Part shown: one piece after another, positions 16,091 to 26,015 of the stretch
Layout of the letters: every line of letters starts with the position of its first letter
How positions within the stretch are numbered: the first letter of the stretch is position 1
Position numbers and translations under genes: made by a program
From: Corynebacterium renale
Lineage (GTDB): Bacteria > Actinomycetota > Actinomycetes > Mycobacteriales > Mycobacteriaceae
Assembly (NCBI RefSeq): GCF_002563965.1
Contig: NZ_PDJF01000001.1
Location: 1,612,001 to 1,676,000, forward strand
Length of the DNA stretch: 64,000 nt
Direction: 5' to 3'
Notes under the pieces: model-generated
The model's database searches: none
What the model was told of the DNA's origin: nothing
What the model saw: the letters and a program-made list of their open reading frames with translations, nothing else

Positions 16091-16143
16091 AAGGCCACGT
16101 CTTTAGCCCACCACGAGTGGAGTAAAGGCGTGGCCCTTCTTTT
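16091..16143 (+). terminator. Rho-independent terminator after the lipoprotein gene
   Basis: AAGGCCACG and CGTGGCCTT-type arms (with an internal stem of CTTTA/TAAAG) are followed by a run of T at 16139-16143. It lies 28 bp after the lipoprotein stop. Confidence 0.75.
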
Positions 16144-16158
16144 AATGCGGGAATATCG

Positions 16159-16740
16159 ATGACACAGACTTTGCATACCTCCCTATGCCGGCCAGGTCGT
16201 TCGGAACGGCAGCGAGTGGTCAATTCTGCTGCGGGATTCCTCGTTGCGGTATTGCTCATCCATTCCCTTGCTGGGGTGGTGTGGGGCTTAGGCTGGCCGC
16301 GGATGGACGTCACGGTGTCTGATGGTGCTGTGGTGCCGTCTTCGGCGCAAGGAGATAACTCGGTCTTCCGTTGGTGGGCGCTCGTGGTTGTCATCAGCGC
16401 AGTTATCTGCATTGTGGCGAGCGCTTTCCTCGCCACGCGGTTGCGGGAACGCAATAGTGTCGGGATGGTGTTGTGGGTAGCTGTTGCGTGCGCGATTGGT
16501 GCGATGGCTTTGTATAGCGCTGGCGCGCTGGTTGCTTCGCAGATATACGGAGTTCCTGCAGGCTTTGATCCCGCGGAGGGGGACACTTTTAGCGCTATGC
16601 GAGCCGTGCCGCTGGGCGCAGCCGTGCCGTTATTTTCGGCATTCGTCGGCGCGTTGACGTACTGGACAGCATGGGTGCTCAACACTCGCGACGACGCCGA
16701 TGCCGTCCACGATGTCGGCGATGGACCCACACAGCAGTAA
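16159..16740 (+). CDS. Four-helix integral membrane protein, unknown function
   Basis: The 193-residue product has four hydrophobic segments (about 22-44, 71-93, 101-125 and 146-168), an Arg-rich N-terminus and an Asp-rich C-terminal tail. It resembles small uncharacterised actinobacterial membrane proteins often found near hisD. No catalytic motif is visible. It ends about 60 bp before the his promoter. Confidence 0.7.
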   Translation: MTQTLHTSLCRPGRSERQRVVNSAAGFLVAVLLIHSLAGVVWGLGWPRMDVTVSDGAVVPSSAQGDNSVFRWWALVVVISAVICIVASAFLATRLRERNSVGMVLWVAVACAIGAMALYSAGALVASQIYGVPAGFDPAEGDTFSAMRAVPLGAAVPLFSAFVGALTYWTAWVLNTRDDADAVHDVGDGPTQQ

Positions 16741-16800
16741 AGGCCCCTGTAGCCTAAACCACAGTCCCCGCCTCAGTGGAGCATGGATACACACCGTGGG

Positions 16801-16898
16801 TATAGTGAGACTCACACAGAATCTCGAAGACAATGCAGCGCACACCACACGGTGATGTGCTGCGGTGTTTTTGTGACAGGCAGTAGAGGAGAAATCAC
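16801..16898 (+). promoter_or_regulatory. his operon promoter and leader with terminator-like hairpin
   Basis: TATAGT at 16801-16806 is a good -10 box, giving a leader of about 85 nt before the hisD GTG. GCAGCGCA (16835-16842) pairs with TGTGCTGC (16856-16863), and an inner CACC/GGTG stem extends it, leaving a 4-nt loop. A T run follows at 16868-16872. This looks like an attenuator. I found no T-box consensus and no run of His codons in short leader frames, so the sensing mechanism is unclear. Confidence 0.55.
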
Positions 16899-18209
16899 GT
16901 GCTCAACTTCATCGACCTGACCGGCACAACCCCGACGGCAAGTGAGATTCGCCGTTCCCTGCCACGCGGCGGCACGGACGTCACTGCTGTTTTGGGGACC
17001 GTAGCCCCCATCATCGACAGCGTTAAAGAACGCGGAGCGGACGCAGCTCTCGAACTTGGGGAAAAATTCGATCATTGCCGTCCCGAGCACGTCCGCGTTT
17101 CTCAGCAGGCTATCGACGACGCAGTCGCCGGCCTTACCCCAAATCTCAAAGTCGCGCTCGAAACTGCGATCAGCCGTATCCGTACCGTCCACGCAGACCA
17201 GAAGCCGGACCCACACACAACGACTCTCGCGCCGGGAGCAACCGTCACCGAACAGTTTCTCCCGATTGAACGCGTGGGACTGTATGTTCCGGGCGGTAAA
17301 GCGGTGTACCCGTCGAGTGTTTTGATGAATGTCATTCCAGCTCAGGAAGCTGGAGCTACCTCGTTGGTTGTGGCTTCGCCGCCACAGGCTGAATACGGCG
17401 GACTGCCACACCCGACAATTTTGGCTGCGTGTGGTCTGCTCGGTGTGGATGAGGTCTGGGCCGTCGGTGGGGCACAGGCCGTTGCGTTGCTGGCGTACGG
17501 TGACGATGCTGAAGGCCTGGAACCGGTAGATATGATTACCGGTCCCGGCAATATCTTCGTTGCAGCGGCAAAGCGCCTTGTTCAGGGAGTTGTGGGGACT
17601 GACGCTGAAGCCGGCCCAACAGAAATCGCGATTCTTGCAGACGATACCGCGGACCCAGTGTGGGTCGCTTACGACCTGATTAGCCAGGCAGAACATGATC
17701 CGATGGCGGCGAGTGTCCTCATCACGGACTCACGTGAACTTGCAGAAGCCGTGGACAAGGAAATCGAGCAGCGTTACACAGTGACGCTTAACTCTGAGCG
17801 CGTCCACGAAGCTTTGACGGGCCAACAGTCAGGAATCGTGCTTGTGGACAATCAGGATATTGCACGTCAAGTCGCCGACGCCTATGCCTCGGAGCACCTT
17901 GAGGTTATCACCCGCAACGCTCGGGAGGACGCCGAAAAGATTCGGCACGCGGGCGCAATTTTCGTCGGCGGTTACTCACCGGTTCCTCTTGGTGACTACG
18001 CGGCCGGGTCGAATCACGTTCTACCAACATCCGGGACCGCACGGTTTAATCCCGGCTTATCGACGCACACCTTCCTCCGGCCGGTGAACCTCATCGAATA
18101 TGATCGCGAGGCACTGCACGGTGTCTCAGAAGCGATTATCGCGTTGGCAGATGAAGAACGGCTCCCCGCGCACGGTGAAGCAATCCGTGCCCGTTTTGAA
18201 GGAAAGTAA
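16899..18209 (+). CDS. hisD: Histidinol dehydrogenase
   Basis: HisD performs the last two oxidations of histidine synthesis, histidinol to histidine, with NAD and zinc. The 436-residue protein shows [30 protein letters not shown], the zinc-site region SQAEHDP, and [13 protein letters not shown]. The GTG start has AGAGGAG upstream. It is the first gene of the operon, which continues hisC, hisB, two accessory genes, hisH, hisA, impA, hisF, hisI. That order matches corynebacterial his operons. Confidence 0.97.
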   Translation: MLNFIDLTGTTPTASEIRRSLPRGGTDVTAVLGTVAPIIDSVKERGADAALELGEKFDHCRPEHVRVSQQAIDDAVAGLTPNLKVALETAISRIRTVHADQKPDPHTTTLAPGATVTEQFLPIERVGLYVPGGKAVYPSSVLMNVIPAQEAGATSLVVASPPQAEYGGLPHPTILAACGLLGVDEVWAVGGAQAVALLAYGDDAEGLEPVDMITGPGNIFVAAAKRLVQGVVGTDAEAGPTEIAILADDTADPVWVAYDLISQAEHDPMAASVLITDSRELAEAVDKEIEQRYTVTLNSERVHEALTGQQSGIVLVDNQDIARQVADAYASEHLEVITRNAREDAEKIRHAGAIFVGGYSPVPLGDYAAGSNHVLPTSGTARFNPGLSTHTFLRPVNLIEYDREALHGVSEAIIALADEERLPAHGEAIRARFEGK

Positions 18210-18220
18210 GGCGATTACCT

Positions 18221-19354
18221 GTGGTTGACTACACTCCCGGCACAGTGGCTGGCCAAATCTCCCTCGACGAACTCCCAATCCGAGACGAATTACGGGGCAA
18301 GAGTGCTTACGGAGCACCTCAGCTGGACGTTCCCGTAGCGCTGAATACGAACGAAAACCCGTATCCACCATCCGACGCGCTCATCAAAGACCTCACTGAA
18401 GAGGTCGCTCGGCTTGCCCGGACCTTGAACAGGTACCCGGAACGTGATGCCGTGGAACTGCGCACCGCGCTCGCAGATTATGTGAGCAAGCAAACTGGTG
18501 TTGCCGTGACCGTCGATAATCTCTGGGCGGCGAACGGCTCAAATGAGGTCCTCCAGCAGCTGCTCCAGGCCTTTGGCGGGCCGGGGCGCAGCGTGCTGGG
18601 TTTCCAGCCCAGCTACTCCATGCACCCGATTCTGGCGGCGGGGACGCAAACCGAGTTTCTGAACTGCCCCCGCGGTGAGGATTTCACTATCGACGTCGCT
18701 ACCGCGCTGGAGACGATCGCAGACAAACAACCGGAAATCGTGTTCATCACGACGCCCAATAACCCGACCGGTGATGTCACGGACATCGCTGACATCGAAC
18801 GCATCGTGCAAGCCGCACCCGGCATTGTGATCGTTGACGAGGCCTACATGGAGTTTTCTGCCAGCCCCTCAGCGGTAACTTTGCTGGAGAAATACCCCAC
18901 TAAGTTGGTCGTGTCGAGGACTATGTCAAAGGCATTCGATTTCGCCGGTGGGCGCCTAGGATACTTCGTGGCAGCACCAGCATTCGTGGAAGCCGTCATG
19001 CTCGTTCGGTTGCCATACCACCTTTCAGTGCTTTCGCAGGCAGCAGCGACGGTAGCCTTGCGCCACAGTAAAGATACGCTTGCGACCGTCGATAAGCTGT
19101 CTGAAGAGCGCACACGTGTAGCTGCACGCCTCAGTGAATTGGGCTACTACGTTGTGCCCAGCGAATCGAACTTTGTTTTCTTTGGTACGTTCGCCGACCA
19201 ACACGCAGTGTGGCAAGAATTTTTGGACCGTGGGATCCTCATCCGTGACGTCGGAGTGGATGGCCACCTGCGGACAACCATCGGTTTACCGGAAGAAAAT
19301 GATGCCTTCCTGGACGCCGCGCAACAGCTCGTCGGATACATTTCGGCACGTTAA
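18221..19354 (+). CDS. hisC: Histidinol-phosphate aminotransferase
   Basis: HisC transfers an amino group to imidazole-acetol phosphate using PLP. The 377-residue fold-type I aminotransferase has [10 protein letters not shown] near the N-terminus, NPTGDVTD, and the PLP lysine in [14 protein letters not shown]. The GTG start follows hisD by 11 nt. It belongs to the actinobacterial HisC branch, some of which also act on aromatic amino acids. Confidence 0.96.
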   Translation: MVDYTPGTVAGQISLDELPIRDELRGKSAYGAPQLDVPVALNTNENPYPPSDALIKDLTEEVARLARTLNRYPERDAVELRTALADYVSKQTGVAVTVDNLWAANGSNEVLQQLLQAFGGPGRSVLGFQPSYSMHPILAAGTQTEFLNCPRGEDFTIDVATALETIADKQPEIVFITTPNNPTGDVTDIADIERIVQAAPGIVIVDEAYMEFSASPSAVTLLEKYPTKLVVSRTMSKAFDFAGGRLGYFVAAPAFVEAVMLVRLPYHLSVLSQAAATVALRHSKDTLATVDKLSEERTRVAARLSELGYYVVPSESNFVFFGTFADQHAVWQEFLDRGILIRDVGVDGHLRTTIGLPEENDAFLDAAQQLVGYISAR

Positions 19355-19370
19355 GGAGACGATCAAGACA

Positions 19371-19973
19371 ATGACAGAGCGCATTGGGACGGCAACTCGC
19401 ACCACAAGCGAGTCCGACATCACCGTCACCATCAACCTCGATGGAACTGGCAAGGTGGACATCGACACGGGACTGCCATTCTTTGACCATATGCTCACCG
19501 CCTTTGGCGTGCACGGCAGTTTCGATCTCACCGTCCATGCGAAGGGCGACACGCATATCGACGCCCATCACACCGTCGAAGACACCGCGATTGTGCTCGG
19601 TACCGCGTTAGCCGACGCTATTGGGGACAAGAACGGCATCCGCCGGTTTGGCTCTCAGCAGTTGCCCATGGATGAGACCCTCGTCGAAGCAGTGCTCGAC
19701 ATTTCTGGCCGGCCGTACTTCGTGATGACTGGCGAACCCGAACATATGGTGCATCAAATCATCGGTGGCCACTACGCCACTGTGATCAACCACCATTTCT
19801 TCGAATCCTTGGCTCTTAATTCGCGTATTACGCTGCACGTTATCTGCCATTACGGCCGCGACCCGCACCATATCACCGAGGCCGAGTACAAAGCCGTTGC
19901 ACGGGCTTTGCGTCAGGCAGTGGAACGCGATCCCCGTGTCCACGGCATCCCGTCGACCAAGGGCGCCTTATAA
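19371..19973 (+). CDS. hisB: Imidazoleglycerol-phosphate dehydratase
   Basis: This monofunctional IGPD dehydrates imidazoleglycerol phosphate at a dimanganese site. The 200-residue protein has the metal motifs HHTVEDT and [12 protein letters not shown], plus [12 protein letters not shown]. The ATG at 19371, with AAGGAG upstream, was chosen over a longer open frame that runs through the hisC end. It has no phosphatase domain, unlike the E. coli bifunctional HisB. Confidence 0.97.
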   Translation: MTERIGTATRTTSESDITVTINLDGTGKVDIDTGLPFFDHMLTAFGVHGSFDLTVHAKGDTHIDAHHTVEDTAIVLGTALADAIGDKNGIRRFGSQQLPMDETLVEAVLDISGRPYFVMTGEPEHMVHQIIGGHYATVINHHFFESLALNSRITLHVICHYGRDPHHITEAEYKAVARALRQAVERDPRVHGIPSTKGAL

Positions 19974-19988
19974 GCATCTTTAGCACGG

Positions 19989-20030
19989 ACATAGGGCGCA
20001 GTAGGCACACAGTCCTGCTGCGCCCTATGT
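19989..20030. repeat. Strong hairpin between hisB and orf1
   Basis: ACATAGGGCGCAG (19989-20001) pairs perfectly with CTGCGCCCTATGT (20018-20030), a 13-bp stem with a 16-nt loop. No T run follows, so it is more likely an mRNA-stability or processing element than a terminator. Confidence 0.6.
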
Positions 20031-20146
20031 ACTGCGAGCTGTGCCCGCTCTGCTGGACAGCGCACTACAGTGGAAGTATTTCCGGATAGGGCCCGCGAGC
20101 GGTTGCAAGATTCGTCGCACGAGGAGAAGAAAAAGAGGTTAAAGCA

Positions 20147-20359
20147 GTGGAGTTTTTTGCTACAGTGGCGCAAGAAGCGCCTAACGCCGAACCAAACCGA
20201 TGGTTGGTGTACGCGCTTTTTGCCGTCGGTGGGCTTCTCATCGGTGGCGCTTGGTCCGCGTACCAGGCGGAATCGAAACTATGGACCGTAATAGCTGGGG
20301 TGCTGGGAGTAATGGCAGCACTCGGCGGAGTTCTGTGGATGGTAGGAGGCTTGACGTAG
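20147..20359 (+). CDS. Small membrane protein of the his operon (orf1)
   Basis: The 70-residue protein has two hydrophobic segments (about 20-37 and 45-66) and a GTG start with AGAGG about 8 nt upstream. Corynebacterial his operons carry a small membrane gene at this position, between hisB and the MFS gene. A link to histidine transport is only guessed from position. Confidence 0.7.
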   Translation: MEFFATVAQEAPNAEPNRWLVYALFAVGGLLIGGAWSAYQAESKLWTVIAGVLGVMAALGGVLWMVGGLT

Positions 20360-20360
20360 C

Positions 20361-21785
20361 ATGGCGATCCGGGCACTGAACCGCGATGAGCTAGAAAAGC
20401 TCGACAGTATTTGGAAAAGCCCGGGTTATTTGGCAGCCATCATCGCCGTCGCGTGTGCATTCGGCGCGTGGTCACTTCTCCTTCCTGTCATCCCCACCGC
20501 TGTTCTCGACGCTGGCGGTTCCAACACCCTAGCTGGCGCAACAACCGGCATCTTTATGGCGACCACCGTGGTCACCCAGATATTTACACCACGCCTACTG
20601 CGCCAGTTTGGATATAACCCCGTTATGGTCGTGTCCGCGATGTTGCTAGGCGTGCCCGCGTTGGGGTACCTCCTTGGTATGACGGCTGGGCCTGCTTTGC
20701 TGTTCTCCGCAATCCGCGGCGTGGGGTTCGGTGCACTGACAGTGGCGCAATCTGCGCTGATTGCCGAGCTCGTGCCGCATCGTTTGCTAGGTAAAGCCAC
20801 GGGCACCATGGGCCTACTCGTTGGCCTGTCCCAGATGGTTGGCCTTCCTCTTGGCTTATTTATCGTGGACTCTATGCTGGGTTTTCCGGCGGCCTGCGTG
20901 CTGGCTGCGATTATCGGATTGACTGCCGGTGCGATGTGCATGCGCATTCCCAAGATCCGTCCAACCACCCAAGTGGAAGTCGATTCGAATGCCACAATCC
21001 CAGAGGGCCCGCAGGAAGATCACCAAGGCCAAGCTCGTCCTTCGCAGGCTAGACAACCGCAGACAACCATGGCCGCGCATACGCCGGCGTGGAAGCTGGT
21101 CACTGTCCCTGCCATCGCAATCTGCTCACTGTCGATGAGCTTCGGCGCGGTCTCCTCATTCCTGCCGGCTGCCGTTCGTGAACTTGATCCGGTCACCGGC
21201 GCGGTGCTCGCCGGACTCATGCTTTCAGTTGTGGGTGGCGCGGGCATGATTTTCCGGTACAGCTCGGGAATTATCGCCGATAAGCGTGGCGTTGCTGGTG
21301 GCACCATGATCCCCGGACAAATCCTGGGGCTGGTGGGTATCGGGCTCATGGCGCTCGTCCTTGCACAGGGGTGGTCCGTGTGGTGGCTCGTTCTTGCTGC
21401 GATTCTTTTCGGCGGCGGATTCGGGTTTGTTCAGAACGAGTCCCTGCTGACTATGTTCGCGCGCTTGCCCCGCAGTCAGATTTCTTCGGCATCGGCCTAC
21501 TGGAACTCTTCCTACGACGCGGGTACGGGCATTGGTTCTTTCATCCTGGGTGCGGTCGCAGCACAGGCAGCCTATGCGGGTGCGTTTGGAGTGGGTTCCG
21601 CGATTATTGTTGCCGGGCTCGTCGTGACGTGCTTGGACAAAATCGGTGGCAAGTACCGCATCGCCGAGACGAACAACACACGCGCACGCTTGCGCCGGAT
21701 TCCCGTAGCGTACAAGGCTGTCCAGGGGGCGCGTCGTCTCCGTGGTAAAGCCCGCCGCCCCCAACGGCCTGGCCCGCGGCAGTAG
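20361..21785 (+). CDS. Major-facilitator transporter of the his operon (orf2)
   Basis: The 474-residue MFS protein has about 12 helices, split by a hydrophilic loop around residues 195-235. It starts 1 nt after orf1. Typical MFS sequence is seen between helices 2 and 3 and in GLLVGLSQMVGLPLG. Its substrate is unknown; operon position suggests a link to histidine or related metabolite export. Its C-terminal tail is unusually basic. Confidence 0.85.
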   Translation: MAIRALNRDELEKLDSIWKSPGYLAAIIAVACAFGAWSLLLPVIPTAVLDAGGSNTLAGATTGIFMATTVVTQIFTPRLLRQFGYNPVMVVSAMLLGVPALGYLLGMTAGPALLFSAIRGVGFGALTVAQSALIAELVPHRLLGKATGTMGLLVGLSQMVGLPLGLFIVDSMLGFPAACVLAAIIGLTAGAMCMRIPKIRPTTQVEVDSNATIPEGPQEDHQGQARPSQARQPQTTMAAHTPAWKLVTVPAIAICSLSMSFGAVSSFLPAAVRELDPVTGAVLAGLMLSVVGGAGMIFRYSSGIIADKRGVAGGTMIPGQILGLVGIGLMALVLAQGWSVWWLVLAAILFGGGFGFVQNESLLTMFARLPRSQISSASAYWNSSYDAGTGIGSFILGAVAAQAAYAGAFGVGSAIIVAGLVVTCLDKIGGKYRIAETNNTRARLRRIPVAYKAVQGARRLRGKARRPQRPGPRQ

Positions 21786-21833
21786 GACGGGTCTAAATAC
21801 GCTCATCGCCTGTGTCGCCGTTAGTATGACGGT

Positions 21834-22475
21834 ATGATTTCAACTCCACGAGTAGCGCTGCTGGATTATGGCGCAGGTAACATCCGATCTGCAGCTCGAG
21901 CCTTGGAGAAGGCTGGGGCAGAGGTTTTCCTTACAGCTGATCCGCATCAAGCACTCGAGGCAGAGGGCCTAGTTGTTCCAGGCGTTGGCGCCTACGAGGC
22001 GTGCATGAAGAATCTCCGCGCGATTCACGGTCCGCGTATTATTGGCCAGCGCCTTGCTGGCGGTCGCCCGGTCTTAGGTATCTGCGTGGGGATGCAGGTG
22101 CTTTTCGACGCCGGTACCGAACACGGAGTTACTACCGAGGGGTGCGGGCAGTGGCCTGGCGTCGTCGAGAAGCTCCAGACCCGCATCCTGCCGCACATGG
22201 GCTGGAACATTGTCGAAGGCATCGCTGAATCCGAGATGTTTGCAGGCATTGACCCGGAGACACGCTTCTATTTTGTGCATTCGTATGCAGCACGCACGTG
22301 GGAGCTAGAAACCGACGGTCTCACCCGCGCCCCGGAGGTTTTTTGGGCGCAGCACGAAGATGACCGCTTTGTGGCTGCAGTGGACAACGGTACCCTCTGG
22401 GCGACACAATTCCACCCCGAAAAGTCGGGCGAGGCAGGCGCGCAGCTCCTGCGCAACTGGATTAGCCGACTGTAA
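21834..22475 (+). CDS. hisH: Imidazole glycerol phosphate synthase, glutaminase subunit
   Basis: HisH supplies ammonia from glutamine to HisF. The 213-residue class I amidotransferase has the nucleophile C84 in [10 protein letters not shown] and the H194/E196 pair in FHPEKSG. TAGTAT at 21822-21827 is 6 nt before the ATG, so an internal leaderless promoter is likely. The gap to the MFS gene is 48 bp. Confidence 0.97.
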   Translation: MISTPRVALLDYGAGNIRSAARALEKAGAEVFLTADPHQALEAEGLVVPGVGAYEACMKNLRAIHGPRIIGQRLAGGRPVLGICVGMQVLFDAGTEHGVTTEGCGQWPGVVEKLQTRILPHMGWNIVEGIAESEMFAGIDPETRFYFVHSYAARTWELETDGLTRAPEVFWAQHEDDRFVAAVDNGTLWATQFHPEKSGEAGAQLLRNWISRL

Positions 22476-22538
22476 AAGTGGGGTAGACCCCACCGTCAGT
22501 GACGTGTGGCCTGTCACAAGCATGTAGACTACCGACCT

Positions 22539-23282
22539 ATGACGTTTACCTTGCTTCCTGCAGTTGATGTTGTCCGTGGACAGGCAGTACGCCTTGATCA
22601 AGGTGAAGCCGGCACCGAGAAATCTTATGGTGATCCCTTAAGTGCTGCTCTGCAGTGGCAGGAACAGGGGGCGCAGTGGCTCCACTTTGTCGACCTGGAT
22701 GCTGCGTTTGGACGTGGTTCCAACCATGATTTGATGGCTGAGATTACCGGGAAGCTTGACATTGCGGTGGAGCTGACCGGCGGGATCCGTGACGACGAGT
22801 CTTTGGAACGTGCCCTTGCTACCGGCGCGAAACGTGTCAATATTGGGACAGCTGCCCTGACGCAACCGGAGTGGATTGCGCGCGTCCTCGGGGAATATGG
22901 GGACCGCGTTGCGGTGGATATTGCTGTGCGGTTCGAAGATGGACAGTGGCGGACAAAGGCGAACGGCTGGGTCTCTGACGGCGGGGATATGTGGGAGGTT
23001 ATCGAGCGTTTAGACGCTGCCGGTTGTACCCGATTCGTCGTCACCGATGTCTCAAAGGACGGTACGCTCAGCGGACCGAACGTAGAACTGCTTCGCGACG
23101 TTTCCGCTGCCACCGATGCTTTGGTAACTGCGTCAGGTGGAATTTCTAGCATCCAAGACATCACCTCGATTGCTGAATATGCAGATGAAGGTATCGATTC
23201 TGCGATCATCGGCAAGGCTTTGTATGAGAACCGCTTCACGCTCAGCCACGCTTTGGAAGCCGTCGCTGCCTTAGGACGCTAA
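22539..23282 (+). CDS. hisA: ProFAR isomerase HisA (phosphoribosyl isomerase)
   Basis: HisA converts ProFAR to PRFAR. The 247-residue TIM barrel has [15 protein letters not shown] with catalytic-acid D10, and [14 protein letters not shown] with the second acid. In many actinobacteria this enzyme is PriA and also serves as TrpF; corynebacteria with a separate trpCF usually have a HisA-specialised form. The start at 22539 is set by the conserved [14 protein letters not shown] (22525-22530), 8 nt before, suggests an internal leaderless promoter. Confidence 0.95.
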   Translation: MTFTLLPAVDVVRGQAVRLDQGEAGTEKSYGDPLSAALQWQEQGAQWLHFVDLDAAFGRGSNHDLMAEITGKLDIAVELTGGIRDDESLERALATGAKRVNIGTAALTQPEWIARVLGEYGDRVAVDIAVRFEDGQWRTKANGWVSDGGDMWEVIERLDAAGCTRFVVTDVSKDGTLSGPNVELLRDVSAATDALVTASGGISSIQDITSIAEYADEGIDSAIIGKALYENRFTLSHALEAVAALGR

Positions 23283-23287
23283 AACCC

Positions 23288-24055
23288 ATGTCTACGCTTT
23301 CAAACCCACTCAACCATTCTGCGCTTTTGGCTACCGCCACGGATGCTGCGTCGTACGCTGCCCACATGATCATGGATCACTTCGGCTTGGCGCATGGTTA
23401 CGAGAAAGCGCCCGGGGCAGTGGTTACTGACGTGGACGTGGAAATTGAACGCCGCTTACGTCGGCGGCTGCACACTGCGACTGGGTTTGCCGTGATGGGC
23501 GAAGAAACAGGTGGCGAACTGGGCGCTGAACCGACGTGGGTCATTGATCCTATTGACGGGACATCAAACTTCATTACCGGTAATCCCGATTGTGCGGTCC
23601 TCATTAGCTTAGTTGTGGATAACCGTGTCGAAGTTGCCGTCACAGTCATTCCGCAGCGTGGCCTGCGGTACACCGCAGTTCGCGGCGGCCAGTTGGTTCG
23701 CAATGGCGTACCGCAGACGGGTACGCGCCGCTGCGATCCCACAGTCGAAGTAGTCGGGCTTTCGGCGATTAACCAGTTGGCGTTTGATTTAGCACAGACA
23801 ACGTTGCGTCCGCGCGTAACAGGTTCGGTCGGCGTGAACTTGGCTTATGCTGCGCAAGGGATTTTCAGCGCAGCAGTATCCACGTCACCGCACGTGTGGG
23901 ATAACGCCGCGGGCGCATTGCTATGTGAAAGCGCTGGACTGGAAGTCCGGGCACTTGACGGGCAGGAGTGGACGCCACGTTCCGGGCCCCTAGTTGCAGG
24001 CACCCACGAGGCCGTTGAAACGGTACTCGATACGATGCGTGCTCAGCACCATTGA
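23288..24055 (+). CDS. impA: Inositol monophosphatase family protein (ImpA)
   Basis: The 255-residue protein has the metal-binding motifs of the family: GEETGGE, WVIDPIDGTSNFITG and HVWDNAAG. It sits between hisA and hisF as in other corynebacterial his operons, 5 nt after hisA. It could act on inositol phosphate or similar sugar phosphates. A role as histidinol-phosphate phosphatase cannot be excluded, because no HisN-like gene is otherwise in this operon. Confidence 0.9.
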   Translation: MSTLSNPLNHSALLATATDAASYAAHMIMDHFGLAHGYEKAPGAVVTDVDVEIERRLRRRLHTATGFAVMGEETGGELGAEPTWVIDPIDGTSNFITGNPDCAVLISLVVDNRVEVAVTVIPQRGLRYTAVRGGQLVRNGVPQTGTRRCDPTVEVVGLSAINQLAFDLAQTTLRPRVTGSVGVNLAYAAQGIFSAAVSTSPHVWDNAAGALLCESAGLEVRALDGQEWTPRSGPLVAGTHEAVETVLDTMRAQHH

Positions 24056-24139
24056 CCGAATACTAGCCCCCAGCGTGGGCCTGTGTTTTAGCTTCAGGCG
24101 CGTAGACGTAGATCATTACTTTGAGCAAAGGAGATACCC

Positions 24140-24919
24140 ATGGCGGTCGCTGTACGTGTGATTCCGTGTTTGGATGTGGACAACGGTCGTGTTGTCAAGG
24201 GCGTTAATTTTGAAAACTTGCGTGATGCTGGCGATCCGGTAGAGCTGGCTGCACGCTATAACGCTGAAGGTGCTGATGAGATGACGTTCCTCGACGTCTC
24301 TGCGTCTAAGGAAGGGCGCTCGACGATGGTCGACGTGGTGCGCCGTACTGCAGCTGAAGTATTCATCCCACTGACTGTGGGCGGCGGTGTTCGCAGCGTT
24401 GACGATGTCCGCGAACTCCTTGCAGCCGGCGCCGACAAGGTATCCGTAAACACTGCTGCGATCGCCCGTCCGGAGCTGTTGCGAGAATTGGCGCAGCAGT
24501 TCGGGTCCCAGTGCATCGTCTTGTCCGTGGATGCGCGCCGCGTACCTGAGGGGGGCACGCCCCAGCCGAGTGGTTTCGAAGTTACGACGCACGGTGGCAC
24601 TAAATCTGCTGGCATTGATGCTGTCGAGTGGGCGGTTAAAGGCCAGGAGTATGGGGTTGGCGAAATCCTCTTGAACTCTATGGACGGGGACGGCACCAAG
24701 GATGGCTTCGACATCGAGTTGTTAGAGAAGGTGTGCGCTGCCGTCCACGTCCCTGTGATTGCCTCTGGTGGGGCCGGGGCAGCAGAACATTTCCCACCGG
24801 CAGTCGCAGCTGGTGCCCAGGCCGTGTTGGCGGCGTCTATTTTCCACTTCGGAGAAGTATCCATCAGTGAAGTAAAAGAAGCGTTGGCGGAAGCGGGATA
24901 TGAGGTAAGGACGAAATGA
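24140..24919 (+). CDS. hisF: Imidazole glycerol phosphate synthase, cyclase subunit
   Basis: HisF cyclises PRFAR with ammonia from HisH. The 259-residue TIM barrel has [19 protein letters not shown] with the catalytic aspartate, LSVDARRV, and [15 protein letters not shown] with the second aspartate. AAAGGAG precedes the ATG. It overlaps hisI by 4 bp, so translation is coupled. Confidence 0.97.
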   Translation: MAVAVRVIPCLDVDNGRVVKGVNFENLRDAGDPVELAARYNAEGADEMTFLDVSASKEGRSTMVDVVRRTAAEVFIPLTVGGGVRSVDDVRELLAAGADKVSVNTAAIARPELLRELAQQFGSQCIVLSVDARRVPEGGTPQPSGFEVTTHGGTKSAGIDAVEWAVKGQEYGVGEILLNSMDGDGTKDGFDIELLEKVCAAVHVPVIASGGAGAAEHFPPAVAAGAQAVLAASIFHFGEVSISEVKEALAEAGYEVRTK

Positions 24920-25290
24920 CATTACAACCCGAGGACGCCGTATTGCCGTCTGGAATTGCCCAGCGTGTGAAGTTCAACGCGGACGGTTTGGTGCCGGCCA
25001 TCGTCCAGGACGCCCAAAGCAGGGAGGTGCTCATGATGGCGTGGATGGACAAGCACGCGCTTGCCTTCACGCTGGCGACCCGAAAGGGGACCTATTGGTC
25101 GCGATCCCGTAAAGAATATTGGGTTAAGGGCGCCACGTCGGGCAATACTCAGAAGGTGCATGAAGTACGTCTCGACTGTGACGGGGATACCGTGTTGCTC
25201 CTCATCGATCAGGTTGGTGGCGCGTGCCATACCGGCGATCGCACGTGCTTTGATGCCGGTCTCATTCTGGAGGACCCGATCAGTGAGTAA
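24916..25290 (+). CDS. hisI: Phosphoribosyl-AMP cyclohydrolase
   Basis: HisI opens the purine ring of PR-AMP with zinc and magnesium. The 124-residue protein has [27 protein letters not shown] and the zinc-binding [12 protein letters not shown]. It lacks a fused HisE domain, as in most actinobacteria. It overlaps the next gene by 8 bp. Confidence 0.97.
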   Translation: MTLQPEDAVLPSGIAQRVKFNADGLVPAIVQDAQSREVLMMAWMDKHALAFTLATRKGTYWSRSRKEYWVKGATSGNTQKVHEVRLDCDGDTVLLLIDQVGGACHTGDRTCFDAGLILEDPISE

Positions 25291-25930
25291 GAAGCAATCC
25301 AGGATCGCTGCGGCGGGTTTGGGAATCGGCGCACTTGCTTTGTGGTTTGGCGCGGGTATGGATTGGATCGCGGTCACCGCTTTCGATGATAAAGCCGGCA
25401 CCGTGGAACAGACAGTGTCTGGTTCAGCATGGTCAACAGAACTCACCGCGGTGGCGTTGCTGCTAGCCGCCGGGTGTGTGGCTGGATTTGCTTTGCGACG
25501 TCTGGGCCGCCGCATAGTGGGCGTGGTGTGTGCAGTGGCCGCAGCTGCTGTGGCCTGGGTGCCTGTTTCGGTGTTGACGAGGGGAGTCGACCCTACCCGC
25601 GTGCATGAGTTGTTGACATCCGGATTGACCAGTCAGCGTGCCAGTGCGCCGGTAAATCTTAATGCGTGGGCAGAGTTGACCGAGCTGCATACTCACACGG
25701 GTGGTCCAGCGCTTGCGATTGCCGGGGCGGCCGTAGCTTTTGTGTCTGCGATCGTGTTAGCTATGCGCCCTGGCGTCGACGCCGTCGGGACAAAATATGA
25801 GCGCGCGACAACGCGTAAAGAAAAAGCTCTGGACGACTTGCAGCGTGAACCTGATTCTGGGCGTACTTTGTGGGATGCGCTGGATGCGGATATTGATCCT
25901 ACGGAACAGTACCCCCGCCATACCCCTTAA
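25283..25930 (+). CDS. Trp-operon-associated membrane protein (TIGR02234-like)
   Basis: The 215-residue protein starts at a GTG inside the hisI end, with GGAGG upstream. It has four hydrophobic segments (about 8-25, 46-65, 72-92 and 136-158) and a charged C-terminal tail. It matches the membrane protein that follows trpE in mycobacterial trp operons. Here the following gene is a TrpC-like protein, but trpE, trpB and trpA are absent, so it appears to be a remnant of that arrangement. Confidence 0.8.
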   Translation: MSKKQSRIAAAGLGIGALALWFGAGMDWIAVTAFDDKAGTVEQTVSGSAWSTELTAVALLLAAGCVAGFALRRLGRRIVGVVCAVAAAAVAWVPVSVLTRGVDPTRVHELLTSGLTSQRASAPVNLNAWAELTELHTHTGGPALAIAGAAVAFVSAIVLAMRPGVDAVGTKYERATTRKEKALDDLQREPDSGRTLWDALDADIDPTEQYPRHTP

Positions 25931-26015
25931 TTAGTAACTTGACATGGGCCGTCATTATTATTGCGGATATCACATCTTTGTGTTTGTTCGTCGTACTACG
26001 CAGTAGTGAGGGGCT

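Noticed and set aside
16741..16898. T-box riboswitch in the his leader
   Set aside because: No T-box antiterminator consensus or specifier region was seen; only a terminator-like stem is supported.
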